From an uncultured Planctomycetota bacterium (GTDB lineage Bacteria; Planctomycetota; Phycisphaerae; UBA1845; Fen-1342): DNA of 64,000 nucleotides. Below are positions 36,355 through 45,151 of the stretch, piece after piece. The notes beneath the pieces are model-generated. The model was given only the letters and a program-made list of their open reading frames with translations. It was not told the origin of the DNA and ran no database searches. Numbering within the stretch: the first letter of the stretch is position 1; each line of letters begins with the position of its first letter. Position numbers and translations under genes: made by a program. The stretch lies in the NCBI GenBank assembly GCA_900696525.1, contig CAADGL010000010.1, positions 1 to 64,000 on the forward strand. The letters are read 5' to 3'.

Positions 36355-36769
36355 CGTGATGCTCGATGCCCTCGGCGTCGGCCCGGGCGGTGGCCTCGCT
36401 GACGCCGATCCTGAGCAGGAACTCGATCACGAGCTTGTGCCGCCGGCGGACGGCCTCGGCGCGGGCGCGTCCGGCGTCGGTGAGGAAGATCGAGCGGTAT
36501 GGGCGCGTGCTGACGAGCCCCTCGCGCTGCAAGCGCTCGACCGTCTTGGAGACCGTGACGTGCGAAACGCCCAGGCGCTCGGCGATATCGACGACGCGTG
36601 CCTCGCTGACCGAGTCGATCAGGTCGGCAATGATCTCGACGTAGTCTTCGGTCAGCTCCGAGCGCCGGGCCTGCCGCGCGCGGTGATGGTCCGCCGCCTG
36701 GGCGCGCGGTTCGCGCCCCGGTACGCCGGCGGAGCGACGACGACGGGCCTTGGCGGCATCCTGGCGCAT
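36302..36769 (-). CDS. mntR: MntR-like metal-dependent repressor (DtxR family)
   Basis: 155 aa. A basic N-terminal arm ([12 protein letters not shown]) precedes the winged helix [44 protein letters not shown] (about 43-86) and the metal-binding/dimerisation helices with [36 protein letters not shown], which contain the usual His/Glu/Asp ligands. No SH3-like C-terminal domain, as in MntR. It would repress manganese uptake when metal is bound. No transporter gene is adjacent. A perfect palindrome lies 56-87 bp upstream of the start. Confidence 0.9.
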   Translation of the reverse strand: [155 protein letters not shown]

Positions 36770-36824
36770 GCGGATCTCCTCGCGCGGGCCGGGGGCTCCG
36801 GCACGGTGCGCGACGCGGCGCCGT

Positions 36825-36856
36825 GCCTGCTACATGAAGCACACAGTGTAGCAGGC
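36825..36856. promoter_or_regulatory. Perfect palindrome upstream of mntR, possible operator
   Basis: GCCTGCTACA (36825-36834) and TGTAGCAGGC (36847-36856) are exact reverse complements 12 bp apart, in an AT-richer divergent region between mntR and the 82-aa protein gene. Position fits an autoregulatory operator or a 5'-leader hairpin. It does not obviously resemble known MntR boxes. Confidence 0.45.
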
Positions 36857-36941
36857 GACAACATCATTTTCCACTCGGGAACATAATGTAACTTCGGTGT
36901 AACCTGTTGCCGGCGGGCTGGCCGGCCAGAAGGAGCCAACG

Positions 36942-37190
36942 ATGCGATGCCCCGCGCGCGGACGTGCCTGGATGCTGCTGGGACTCGGTCTCGCGGCCGT
37001 GCTCGCCGCGACTGCGCTCTGGCAAGCGCTGCTGCGCCCGGCGCCGGCCTACGGCCAGATTCCCGACGCCGGCGCGCAGCGCCGCCAGATGATCGAGGAG
37101 CTGGTGGCACTGAACAAGAAGATGGCCGAGGCGAACGAGCTGCTGCGCGAGATCCGCGACCTGACCCGGCAGAAACCCGCCAAGCCGTAG
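36942..37190 (+). CDS. Small membrane-anchored coiled-coil protein
   Basis: 82 aa with AAGGAG before ATG 36942. Residues 10-28 (MLLGLGLAAVLAATALWQALL) form a signal anchor or signal peptide. Residues 45-76 (RRQMIEELVALNKKMAEANELLREIRDL) are a clean heptad coiled coil. No family name is known to me. Divergent from mntR, so it may share its control region, but a metal link is only a guess. Confidence 0.8.
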   Translation: MRCPARGRAWMLLGLGLAAVLAATALWQALLRPAPAYGQIPDAGAQRRQMIEELVALNKKMAEANELLREIRDLTRQKPAKP

Positions 37191-37213
37191 CCGCACCGTG
37201 CCGCCCGAGAAGA

Positions 37214-37233
37214 CCGGGCTGAGGACAGACCGG
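37214..37233. repeat. CCGGGCTG palindrome, copy 1
   Basis: CCGGGCTGAGGACAGACCGG, 23 bp after the stop of the 82-aa protein gene. It is the reverse complement of the copies at 40398-40416 and 45152-45171, with one base changed in the right arm. See the finding on stop-codon-proximal palindromes. Confidence 0.7.
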
Positions 37234-37281
37234 CTCCGCTGGCGTGCTGGCCCGGGAAGGCCGGCCTGGGAGCAGCGCCGA

Positions 37282-38139
37282 TCACACCGCCAACAGCGCC
37301 GCGCCGATCACGCCTGCGTCGTCGCCCGGCAGCGGCGCACGCACGACGCGCGGCGGCGCCACGATCGGCCACGGCTTGTGCTTCAGCGCCGCCGCGGCCA
37401 GCCCCACCAGCTCCGGCCGGCGCTCCGCAACGCCGCCGCCGATGGCAATGATCTCAGGCACGTACAGGCTCACGAGTTGCTGAATCGCGACGGCCAGGGC
37501 GCCGGCGGTCCGATCGAGCCCATGCGCGTCGTCGCTTTCCAACGCCGCGCCACTGGCGAACTCCGAAAGGCACCCGGGCAATCCGGTGAGCCGTGACGGC
37601 GCGGCGGGCGTCGTATCGACGATCAGGAAGCCGAAATGCCCCGCCCCGCCGTTGGTATGGCGCACGAGCCGTCCATCCAGCACGACCCCCCCACCAACGC
37701 CCGTGCCCAGCGTCAGGTACACGAATCTCGCGGCCGGCGGGTCGCTCGCTCGCCACTGCGCCCACGCCGCCGCGCTCGCGTCGCTCTCGACCGTCACCGC
37801 CATCGCGAGCGCGTCGGCGAAGAACTGCTCGACCTGAACACCCTCGAGCCGCGGCAGGTTCACGGCCCGTCGCAGCACGCCCTGGGCGTCGCGGATGCCC
37901 GGCAGGCAGACGCCGGCGCGCCCGCGCAAATGCCCCGGCGGCCGCAGGACGGCGAGCGCCTCGCGCAGGACGCGCGTCAATGCGCCGGGCTCGCCGCCGA
38001 GAGGCGTTGCGGCGGCCGCGCGGGCCCGAATGGCGCCGTGCGCGTCGACCGCGGCCAGGCGCAGGCGCGTGCCCCCGAGGTCCACCCCCAGCGTGAGCGG
38101 CGCGTCGCGATCTTGCGGAGCCGTCTGCATCGCGTGCAT
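37282..38139 (-). CDS. ROK family sugar kinase-like protein
   Basis: 285 aa from ATG 38139 (a second ATG follows at 38130). The ATP-binding DLGGTRLRLAAVD and the fold features GVCLPGIRD, ESDASAAAWAQW, LTLGTGVGGGVVLDG, GGAGHFGF and AIGGGVAERRPE fit ROK glucokinases. The zinc motif CxCGxxGC of ROK is reduced to SRLTGLPGC, so only the last Cys remains. It probably phosphorylates glucose or a related hexose, or is a zinc-free member. Divergent from the GT-C gene. Confidence 0.85.
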   Translation of the reverse strand: MHAMQTAPQDRDAPLTLGVDLGGTRLRLAAVDAHGAIRARAAAATPLGGEPGALTRVLREALAVLRPPGHLRGRAGVCLPGIRDAQGVLRRAVNLPRLEGVQVEQFFADALAMAVTVESDASAAAWAQWRASDPPAARFVYLTLGTGVGGGVVLDGRLVRHTNGGAGHFGFLIVDTTPAAPSRLTGLPGCLSEFASGAALESDDAHGLDRTAGALAVAIQQLVSLYVPEIIAIGGGVAERRPELVGLAAAALKHKPWPIVAPPRVVRAPLPGDDAGVIGAALLAV

Positions 38140-38175
38140 CCGTAGCGGGTCTCGCGCCGAATCGCAAGCGCCCCC

Positions 38176-38203
38176 TTGCAACCCGCCCCTGCGGCGCTAT
38201 GCT
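38176..38203 (+). promoter_or_regulatory. Promoter of the GT-C gene
   Basis: TTGCAA (38176-38181) and TATGCT (38198-38203), 16 bp apart, end 26 bp before the TTG start at 38230. The same hexamers occur before the Pal-like gene (24850-24878). Confidence 0.5.
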
Positions 38204-38229
38204 CGCCGCCGGCCAGACGGAGAAGCGCC

Positions 38230-40383
38230 TTGTCGGAGACGGTCGCGGGCGAAACCGAGGCGCGGACCGGCTCAACGGCCGCGGCGGCGCGACGGCCCCG
38301 CTTTGACGCGATCAGCATCGCCCTGCTCGGCACGCTCGCGCTGCTGCTGGCGCACAGCGCCTATTACTGGTTCCTGACCGACGACGCCTACATCAGCTTC
38401 CGCTACGCCCGAAACCTGGCGGCCGGCCACGGGCTGGTCTTCAACCCCGGAGGCGAGCGCGTCGAGGGATACACCAACTTCCTGTGGGTGATCCTCCTGG
38501 CGGGCGGCGCCGCGGCCGGCGTCGCCCCCGAGCAGCTCGCCAACCCGCTCAGCCTCCTCGCCACCGTCGGCCTCTGGATGGTCGTCACCTGGTTCTCGCT
38601 GCGCTCCTGGCAACGGGCAGGCGCGGCGCCCTCCGAGCGTTGGACCGTCCTGGCCGCCCCCCTCCTGCTCGGGCTGACGCGCAGCGTCGCCGTCTGGTCC
38701 ACCGGCGGATTGGAGACGCGGCTGTTCGAGCTGCTGATCGTGGGCGGCGTGCTGCGGCTGGTCGTCGAAGTCGAGGCGCTGCTTGAGCGGCGCCCGGCGC
38801 GGACGTGGGCCGGGCTGCTGCTGGCGCTGGCCACCCTGACGCGGCCCGACGGCCTGCTCATCTCCGCCTGCGCCCTCATCGCCGCTGCCCTTCTGCTGGT
38901 CACGCGCCGACGCCTGCCGCTGCGGGCGTTCGTCTCGCAGGCCGCCGCGTACGCTGTCCCGGTCGCGGCGCACGTCGCGCTGCGGCTGGCGTACTACGGC
39001 GAGTGGCTGCCCAACACGTACTACGCCAAGGTCGGCGGCGAGAGCTGGTGGAGCATGGGGCTGGCCTACGTCGCGCTGTTCGTCATCGAGTACGGCGCGC
39101 TGCTCTGGATTCCCGCACTGGCCGCGGCGGTGCTCGCGCATTTTCGCTCGGACACGGTGGCGGCGCCGCTGTTGTTCGCGGCGGTGATCGCGCCGCACGG
39201 GCTCTACGTCATGTCGATCGGCGGCGACCTGTTCGAGTACCGGCCGATCGATCTCTACCTGCCGCTGCTGTACCTGCTGATCGCCGACGGCCTGCGCGCC
39301 GGGTGCGCCTCGCGAGCCGCCCGGGCGTGCGCCGCGGCGTACCTGGGGCTGATCGCGCTCGGCGTGGTCTGGCTGCCGCTGCAAACGCACCTGCAATTCC
39401 CCCGGCGCTACCTGACGGGCTTTCCGGGGCGGCAGATCGACTGGCTCGCCAGCGCCGACTACCTCCGGGCCGAAGACGATCCGCTGATGCGGCTGCCGGT
39501 GCTGCGCAGCCTCGCCGACGCCTACCGCGACCTGCTGCGGCTGACGACGAATCGGTTCGTCGGACTGCGACAAGAGGAGCACGCGCGCTTCGCGAGCCTC
39601 GCGGCGGAGGAGGGCCGGCGGCTGCGCGACCTCGTCGCGCGCGGCGTGATCGCGCCGGAGGCCCACATCGCACTCGGAACGATCGGCGCGATCCCCTATT
39701 ACTCCGATCTGCGAACGCTCGACTTGCTCGGCCTGACGGACAAAACCGTGGCCCGCGGCCCGTTCCTTCCAGAGCGGAACATGGGCCACGGCAAGTTCGC
39801 CGAAGCCTCGTACCTGCGCGCCGCCGGCGTTCACTTTTCAGCGGCGCTCATCTCGACGACCTGCCTGCATCTGTCCGACGCACGCTGGCCGGCGATCCTG
39901 GCCCCGGCGGCCGCCGGACAGTCGGGCTACTTCGTGGCGGACATCGGCGACGCGTACTGCCTCGTGGGCGAGGCGCCGAACGGACCCGCCGCGCTGCGCG
40001 CCGCGTTTCCCGGCTGCCGGTTCCGGGCGGCGGCCGATCCCGGCGTGGCGTTGGACCTCGCCCGGCAGGCGATCGCCGTCCACCGGAGCCTGCCCGCGCC
40101 GCGCCCGGCGCACGAGCAGCAGGCGCTCGCCGAGCTGCTGTTCCTGACCGACCACGTGAGCGAGGCCGCCGCGGTGATGGAAGCGCTCGTGAGCGCGCAC
40201 CCGCGCGATGCCTCGTTCTGGCTGGCGGCCTCGGTCAGCCGGCACATGACCGGCCGCACGCGCGAAGCCGAGGCGGCGGCCCGGCGGGCCGAGGAGCTCG
40301 CGACGGCGGCCGGCGACACGGCACTGGTGGAACTGGTTCGGCGGCACGTTGCGGCGCTCCGGAGGGCCGGGCCGCGCCCGTGA
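38230..40383 (+). CDS. Polytopic GT-C membrane protein resembling arabinofuranosyltransferase AftB
   Basis: 717 aa from TTG 38230, chosen because GGAGAAG lies just upstream and a promoter precedes it. After the first membrane segment comes [24 protein letters not shown] and [10 protein letters not shown], the signature of the AftB-like GT-C family, with the metal/substrate Asp pair DD. Ten or so membrane segments reach residue 390. The C-terminal 330 residues are soluble and end in TPR-like helices. It should transfer a sugar from a polyprenyl phosphate to an envelope glycan. The sugar is unknown here. Confidence 0.8.
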   Translation: MSETVAGETEARTGSTAAAARRPRFDAISIALLGTLALLLAHSAYYWFLTDDAYISFRYARNLAAGHGLVFNPGGERVEGYTNFLWVILLAGGAAAGVAPEQLANPLSLLATVGLWMVVTWFSLRSWQRAGAAPSERWTVLAAPLLLGLTRSVAVWSTGGLETRLFELLIVGGVLRLVVEVEALLERRPARTWAGLLLALATLTRPDGLLISACALIAAALLLVTRRRLPLRAFVSQAAAYAVPVAAHVALRLAYYGEWLPNTYYAKVGGESWWSMGLAYVALFVIEYGALLWIPALAAAVLAHFRSDTVAAPLLFAAVIAPHGLYVMSIGGDLFEYRPIDLYLPLLYLLIADGLRAGCASRAARACAAAYLGLIALGVVWLPLQTHLQFPRRYLTGFPGRQIDWLASADYLRAEDDPLMRLPVLRSLADAYRDLLRLTTNRFVGLRQEEHARFASLAAEEGRRLRDLVARGVIAPEAHIALGTIGAIPYYSDLRTLDLLGLTDKTVARGPFLPERNMGHGKFAEASYLRAAGVHFSAALISTTCLHLSDARWPAILAPAAAGQSGYFVADIGDAYCLVGEAPNGPAALRAAFPGCRFRAAADPGVALDLARQAIAVHRSLPAPRPAHEQQALAELLFLTDHVSEAAAVMEALVSAHPRDASFWLAASVSRHMTGRTREAEAAARRAEELATAAGDTALVELVRRHVAALRRAGPRP

Positions 40384-40393
40384 GCGCATCGTC

Positions 40394-40420
40394 AGAGCCG
40401 GGCTGTCCCCAGCCGGCCTC
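40394..40420. repeat. CCGGGCTG palindrome, copy 2
   Basis: AGAGCCGGGCTGTCCCCAGC followed by CGGCCTC, 11 bp after the stop of the GT-C gene. The first 15 bases equal the copy at 45148 onward. One C is missing in the right arm. Confidence 0.65.
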
Positions 40421-40519
40421 ACGTCGGCACATCGGCCGGCGCCACATGGGCTCCACGTGCGTCCACATGCGGGACCGCGGCTTGGCAATCCGCGTTGTGT
40501 CCCGCGGTTGGGTCTGAAG

Positions 40520-42259
40520 TCAGCTCTCGAATCTCCAGTCCACAACGCGCAGCTCGACGCTCTGGCGACCGTTCCATTCGTTGAGGAGCGGCTCGAAGGC
40601 GACGCGCAGCCGGCGCCGATCGGCCAGCTCATCGGCGTGCCGGGCGCGGTTGAACGCGATGGCCTTGCGATGGGTGCGCCCGTCGCGCACGGTGAATTGC
40701 AGGTGGTTGAGGTTCTTGCCGACGACGCGCGGCGCATCGACCAGCTCCACCGGGCGCGTCGCCAGCAGCGGGCGCGCGTTGCCCATGCCGAACGGCGCCA
40801 TGCGCTGAAGCGGCTCGACCACGCCGAGCTGTAGCTCGTCCAGCCCGATCTCGTCGTCGATGTGCAGCTTCGGCCGCAGGTCGTTGGGCGTCAGGCGCTG
40901 CGCCGCCTCGTCCAGGAACGCCCGCGTGAACGGCTCCACCTGCTCGGCCCGCAGGCGCACGCCGGCCGCCATCGCATGCCCGCCGAAGCTCACCAGGTGC
41001 GGCGCGCAGCGCGCCAGCACGTCGTGCAGCGGGAAATGCGTGATGCTGCGGCAGGAGCCCTGACCGACGCCGTTGTCGAGCGCGATCATCACCGTCGGCC
41101 GCCGGTAGCGGTCGACCAGCCGCGACGCCACGATGCCCAGCACGCCGATGTGCCAGTCGCGCTGCGCCAGCACGATGCCGTGGCAGCCGTCGCGGTTGAA
41201 GCCGCGCTCCTCGACCAGTTGCTCGGCGCCGCGCACGATCTCGCGCTCGACCGTCTGCCGCTGGCGGTTGTGCGCGTCGAGCACCTCGGCGATCTCGCGG
41301 GCGCGCTGCGGCGTCGCCCGGGTGAAGAGCTCCACCGCGAGCTGCGCGTGGCCCATGCGGCCGACCGCGTTCAGCCGCGGTGCAAGCATGAAGCCGACGT
41401 CATAGTCGCTGTAGGCCGCCTTGCCGGTCAGCCCGGAGACCTCGAGCAGCGCCTGCAAGCCCGGGTTCGTCGCGTGGCAGAGCTGCCGCAGCCCGAACGC
41501 CGCCAGCACCCGGTTCTCGCCCGTCAACGGTGCGACGTCGGCGACCAGCCCGAGCGCCGCCAGCGCCGTCGCTTCCAGCAGCAGCTCGCGGTATTCCGTC
41601 GCGACGCGCTCGCCTCCCGACATGCGCCGCGCCAGTGCCCACGCCACCTTGAGCGCCACCCCCGCGCCGCACAGGTCCGGGTTCGCCGAAACGCCGAACG
41701 CCGTCGGGTGCACGATCGCCGCGGCGTCGGGCAGCTCCGGCTTCGGCGTGTGATGATCGGTGACGATCAGCTCGACGCCCAGCTCGCGCGCCCGCCGGGC
41801 CTCGGCGACCGCCGTGATCCCGCAATCGACGGTGATGACGAGCTGCGCGCCGTCCGCGGCGAGTCGGGCCAGGGCGTCGCCGTTGAGGCCGTAGCCCTCC
41901 TCGAAGCGGCTCGGGACGTAGAAGTCTACGTTGCCGCCAGCCAGGCGCAGCGCGTGAAACAGGATCGCGCTGGCGGTGATGCCGTCCACGTCGTAGTCGC
42001 CGTAGATCACGATCCGCCGGCCTTCGGCGACGGCCGCGGCGAGGCGTTCGGCGGCGGCGACGGCGCCGGGCAGGTGCTCGGGCGCCAGCAGGTCGCGGAA
42101 CTGCGGGGCCAGGAACTGGCCGATCGCGGCGGCGGAGCCGATGCCGCGGTTCAGGAAGATCTGCGCCAGCAGCGGCGGGATGCGCGCGTCCTGCGCCAGG
42201 GCGTCGCGCTGCGCGTGCGGCGCGGCGATGATCCATTGCCGCTCGAAGACCTGTGCCAT
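40520..42259 (-). CDS. recJ: Single-stranded-DNA-specific exonuclease RecJ
   Basis: 579 aa, normal length. DHH-family motifs: VIYGDYDVDG (85-93), TVDCGITA, VTDHHTPK (D168, H169, H170), GAGVALKVAWAL, the motif with PRLNAVGRMGHA, and C-terminal GQGSCRSI and SFGGHAMAAGVRL of DHHA1. It degrades single-stranded DNA 5'-3' in recombination and mismatch repair. Convergent with the GT-C gene. Confidence 0.97.
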   Translation of the reverse strand: MAQVFERQWIIAAPHAQRDALAQDARIPPLLAQIFLNRGIGSAAAIGQFLAPQFRDLLAPEHLPGAVAAAERLAAAVAEGRRIVIYGDYDVDGITASAILFHALRLAGGNVDFYVPSRFEEGYGLNGDALARLAADGAQLVITVDCGITAVAEARRARELGVELIVTDHHTPKPELPDAAAIVHPTAFGVSANPDLCGAGVALKVAWALARRMSGGERVATEYRELLLEATALAALGLVADVAPLTGENRVLAAFGLRQLCHATNPGLQALLEVSGLTGKAAYSDYDVGFMLAPRLNAVGRMGHAQLAVELFTRATPQRAREIAEVLDAHNRQRQTVEREIVRGAEQLVEERGFNRDGCHGIVLAQRDWHIGVLGIVASRLVDRYRRPTVMIALDNGVGQGSCRSITHFPLHDVLARCAPHLVSFGGHAMAAGVRLRAEQVEPFTRAFLDEAAQRLTPNDLRPKLHIDDEIGLDELQLGVVEPLQRMAPFGMGNARPLLATRPVELVDAPRVVGKNLNHLQFTVRDGRTHRKAIAFNRARHADELADRRRLRVAFEPLLNEWNGRQSVELRVVDWRFES

Positions 42260-42343
42260 CGCGACCGGCCACCCTCCGCCGGAGTCTTGAACGTGCCTGC
42301 GACGAGCGAGAGGCTAACCCATGGCCGGCGACGTGTCACGCGG

Positions 42344-42363
42344 GCCGCGAGCGCAAACGAGTG
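42344..42363. repeat. GCGAGCGCAAGCGAG-type repeat
   Basis: GCCGCGAGCGCAAACGAGTG, identical over 18 bases to a unit in the yebC-downstream array (12501-12550). It lies 85 bp upstream of recJ, unlike most copies, which lie behind genes. Confidence 0.65.
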
Positions 42364-42400
42364 TAGGAGACAGCAGGCGAGCCAAGGCGCGAATGAGAGT

Positions 42401-42425
42401 GTGGCACAGGCTATCAGCCTGTGCG
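42401..42425. repeat. REP-like palindrome, CACAGGCTATCAGCCTGTG type
   Basis: CACAGGCT and AGCCTGTG arms flank ATC. GTGGCACAGGCTATCAGCCT has the same layout as the palindromes GGCACCGGCTTCCAGCCGGT at 28965-28984 and GGCGCGGGCTTCCAGCCCGC near 4160. Confidence 0.65.
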
Positions 42426-42798
42426 TCACCCGACAAAGATCAACGGCGCCCTTGGTCGGCGGAAGCCTTCTTCAGAGGACTCTCACGTCTCTTCAGAATC
42501 GAGACGCCCAGTACGCGGACCGGAATGGGCGGCCAATGCCCCCATTTCTCCAGCGGATGCGGCACCCTTCGGCATGCAACCCCGAACCCGAAAGCGTCCT
42601 CGCGAGCCGAGTGACTGGATGGCGCGCGGCTTGCCGGAGAGACAGTGTGAGTCCCGCGACGCTCACCCCTGCTGCGGTATGTGCTCCGGAAAACGCCGTG
42701 AGCTGCGGAATCCGCACGCGGCCTGAGGCAAAAGACGCAGCGGGTCAACGGCGGTGCGGGGACGGCGCCCCGCGTGGACGCGCCCGCCTCGATTTGCA

Positions 42799-42838
42799 AC
42801 CTTTGCAACGACGGTGCGACCTTTGCAACAACGGTTCA
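42799..42838. repeat. 20-bp tandem direct repeat upstream of the secreted protein gene
   Basis: ACCTTTGCAACRACGGTKCR occurs twice back to back (42799-42818 and 42819-42838), preceded by a partial GATTTGCAAC. It ends 41 bp before ATG 42880, where a promoter or operator is expected. Confidence 0.7.
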
Positions 42839-42879
42839 CGGCACATCGCGAACCGGCTAAGACATCAGGGAGGCTCTCC

Positions 42880-44580
42880 ATGAAGCTGCTTGTTCACATC
42901 GCGACGTTCCTGCTGACAGTGCAGTCCACTCAGGCAATCGTGGTCTTCAGCCAGCCGCACAACTCAACCGGAACGCTCTATCAATCCTCCTGGTGGGAGC
43001 CGGACGACAGCGACTACGACCAGTGGGTGTGGGACAACTTTACGCTGGTCGCCAACACCGCGATCACCGAGGTGACCTGGCGCGGCGGCTACATCTACAA
43101 CGGCTATTACACGAATTCCGTGAACAACTTCACGGTTGCCATCTACCCGTCCATTGCCGGCGGATCAGAGCCTGATATCGCGCATCCCCCGCTCGTTCAG
43201 CACCTCACCGGAGGTAACGCGGGCGAGACGCTCGTCGGCACGTTCGGCGGCGTCAAGATGTACGACTACCACTTCACGCTGCCGTCGCCGTTCCAGGCTG
43301 CCGCCGGCACGAAATACTGGGTGCTGATTCTGGCGTGGCAGCACGGCCTGCCCGAGTGGGGGCTGGCGGCCGGTTCCGGCGGCAACGGCAGCCATTTCCG
43401 CTGGTACCGCGGCGCGCATATGTATCAGCATGTTCCTGGTGACGCGGCGTTCACCCTGATGGCCTCCGAGGCGCCGACCTACGCGATCTCCGCCAGTGTT
43501 GCGCCGCCAGGAGCAGGGACGGTCCAGGGTGCCGGCGATTACCCCGAGGACTCGCTGGCGACGCTCGTCGCGACGCCGAGTGCGGGTTTCGGCTTCCTCA
43601 ATTGGACCGAGAACAACGTGGTCGTCAGCACGTCGGCCACTTACAGCTTCGTGGTCAACGCCAACCGCACGCTGGTCGCAAACTTCGTGCCCGCTTACAC
43701 AGTAACCACGACACCGGCTCCGACGTACGCCGGCGGGACGACCGGCGACGGCGTGTTCAACCAGGGCTCGATTGTCACGGTAACCGCGACGGCGAAGACC
43801 GGTTTTCACTTCGTGAACTGGACGCGTTACGGAAACCCGGTGAGCAACCTGCCCGTGTACACCTTCACGGCAACGATGGACATGCCGCTCGTGGCCAATT
43901 TCGCAGCCGACTTCGGCACCGTCGTGTTCGATTTCGACAACGCCCCGGTTCACACGCCCTTGCCGATCGACCTCACCGTTGCAGGACTGACCGCCCACCT
44001 GTCGGCGACGGGCTCGGGCTTCTCAATCCAGCACGCCGATGCCCTGGGCTTCACGCCCGCGGGTTTTTCGGGCCTGTGCGTCTATCCGAACAGTGTTTTT
44101 CCCGCGGACCTGCTTGTCAGCTACTCAAGCAAGCTGACGTACTTCTCGATCATGTACGCAGTCCAAGAGCTGGGCTGCGACGACTCCGCAACCATGCGCG
44201 TTACGGCGTACAAGGAGGGCGCGTTCGCGGGTACCGCCACCGCCACCGTGCCCGTGCCCGGCACCTGGCCCACCGGCACGTTGGCGATCGCCGTCCCGAC
44301 CGGCTTCGACAGCGTCGTCGTGCACTACGATTCGCCGCCCCCGACTTGCCAGGATTGGGGGCCGATCTTCCTGGCCGACAACATGATCGTCAGTCTGGCT
44401 CCGACCTGCGCCGGCGACGTCAACTCCGATGGACGGACCGACCAGTCGGACCTGGGAATACTGCTGGCGTCCTTCGGGCAGAACGTGGTGCCGGGAACGA
44501 ACGGCGACCTTAACGGCGACGGGGTCGTGAACCAGCCGGACCTTGGCATCCTGCTGGCAGCCTTCGGCTGCGGCACCTAG
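42880..44580 (+). CDS. Secreted protein with InlB-like repeats and dockerin tail
   Basis: 566 aa from ATG 42880 with GGGAGG upstream. A signal peptide (LVHIATFLLTVQSTQA) is followed by a beta-rich domain with many aromatic residues (SSWWEPDDSDYDQWVWDNF). Two bacterial InlB-type repeats follow: AGTVQGAGDYPEDSLATLVATPSAGFGFLNW and TTGDGVFNQGSIVTVTATAKTGFHFVNW (about 205-345). A second beta domain comes next, and the last 60 residues are a dockerin-like pair, GDVNSDGRTDQSDLGILLASFG and GDLNGDGVVNQPDLGILLAAFG. An extracellular adhesion or scaffold role is plausible. Confidence 0.85.
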   Translation: MKLLVHIATFLLTVQSTQAIVVFSQPHNSTGTLYQSSWWEPDDSDYDQWVWDNFTLVANTAITEVTWRGGYIYNGYYTNSVNNFTVAIYPSIAGGSEPDIAHPPLVQHLTGGNAGETLVGTFGGVKMYDYHFTLPSPFQAAAGTKYWVLILAWQHGLPEWGLAAGSGGNGSHFRWYRGAHMYQHVPGDAAFTLMASEAPTYAISASVAPPGAGTVQGAGDYPEDSLATLVATPSAGFGFLNWTENNVVVSTSATYSFVVNANRTLVANFVPAYTVTTTPAPTYAGGTTGDGVFNQGSIVTVTATAKTGFHFVNWTRYGNPVSNLPVYTFTATMDMPLVANFAADFGTVVFDFDNAPVHTPLPIDLTVAGLTAHLSATGSGFSIQHADALGFTPAGFSGLCVYPNSVFPADLLVSYSSKLTYFSIMYAVQELGCDDSATMRVTAYKEGAFAGTATATVPVPGTWPTGTLAIAVPTGFDSVVVHYDSPPPTCQDWGPIFLADNMIVSLAPTCAGDVNSDGRTDQSDLGILLASFGQNVVPGTNGDLNGDGVVNQPDLGILLAAFGCGT

Positions 44581-44627
44581 CCCGGTGCTCCGGCTGGACC
44601 GACTCATGGACACATGGCGACCGGCCC

Positions 44628-45116
44628 CTATGCTGTCTTCGCCAGCGTTTGGTGCTTGATCTTATCCTGAAGCCGCATCAGCCCTTCCAGCAGGCTCTCC
44701 GGTCGCGGCGGGCAGCCGGGGACGTAGATATCGACCGGCACGACCAGGTCGACGCCTTTCACCACGTGATACCCGTGCTTGAAATACGGCCCGCCGCCGA
44801 TCGTGCAGGCGCCCATCGCCATCACGTACTTCGGCTCGGGCATCTGGTTGTAGAGCCGCCGCACGCGCTCGGCCATTTTGTAGGTGACGGTGCCGGCGAC
44901 GATCATGAGGTCGCTCTGGCGCGGCGTGGCGCGAAAGGCGCCGGCGCCGAAGCGGTCGATGTCGAAGCGGCTGGCGCCGACGGCCATCATCTCGATCGCG
45001 CAGCACGCCAGGCCGAAGGTCATCGGCCAGATGCTGCTGCTGCGGGCCCAGTTGATGGCCCAGTCGAGGCTGGTGATGATCAGGTTGTCCTCGAAGCGGT
45101 TCTCGATCCAGCTCAT
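44628..45116 (-). CDS. nuoB: NADH-quinone oxidoreductase subunit B
   Basis: 162 aa from ATG 45116. It carries the four ligands of cluster N2: C38 and C39 in [10 protein letters not shown]104 in [12 protein letters not shown] and C134 in VPGCPPRPE. Also [32 protein letters not shown]. It is the quinone-proximal subunit of complex I. It follows nuoA with a 63-bp gap that holds a palindromic repeat. nuoC and later subunits do not follow; the next gene converges. Confidence 0.97.
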   Translation of the reverse strand: MSWIENRFEDNLIITSLDWAINWARSSSIWPMTFGLACCAIEMMAVGASRFDIDRFGAGAFRATPRQSDLMIVAGTVTYKMAERVRRLYNQMPEPKYVMAMGACTIGGGPYFKHGYHVVKGVDLVVPVDIYVPGCPPRPESLLEGLMRLQDKIKHQTLAKTA

Positions 45117-45151
45117 GGCGCCTCCGACAGGTGACCCCCACTGCACCAGAG

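Larger units (their letters stand above)
42260..42879. other. 620-bp divergent intergenic region with several repeats
   Basis: Region between recJ and the InlB/dockerin gene. It contains the spacer repeat at 42344-42363, the REP-like palindrome GGCACAGGCTATCAGCCTGTG (42403-42423), a GAATGGG/CCCATT hairpin near 42530 and a 20-bp direct repeat (42799-42838). Short ORFs on both strands show no convincing start or protein features. No transposon remnant was recognised. Confidence 0.6.

Noticed and set aside
40420..40520. Hairpin terminator between the convergent GT-C and recJ genes
   Set aside because: CCGCGG-containing stretches suggest pairing, but no consistent stem and no T run could be laid out.
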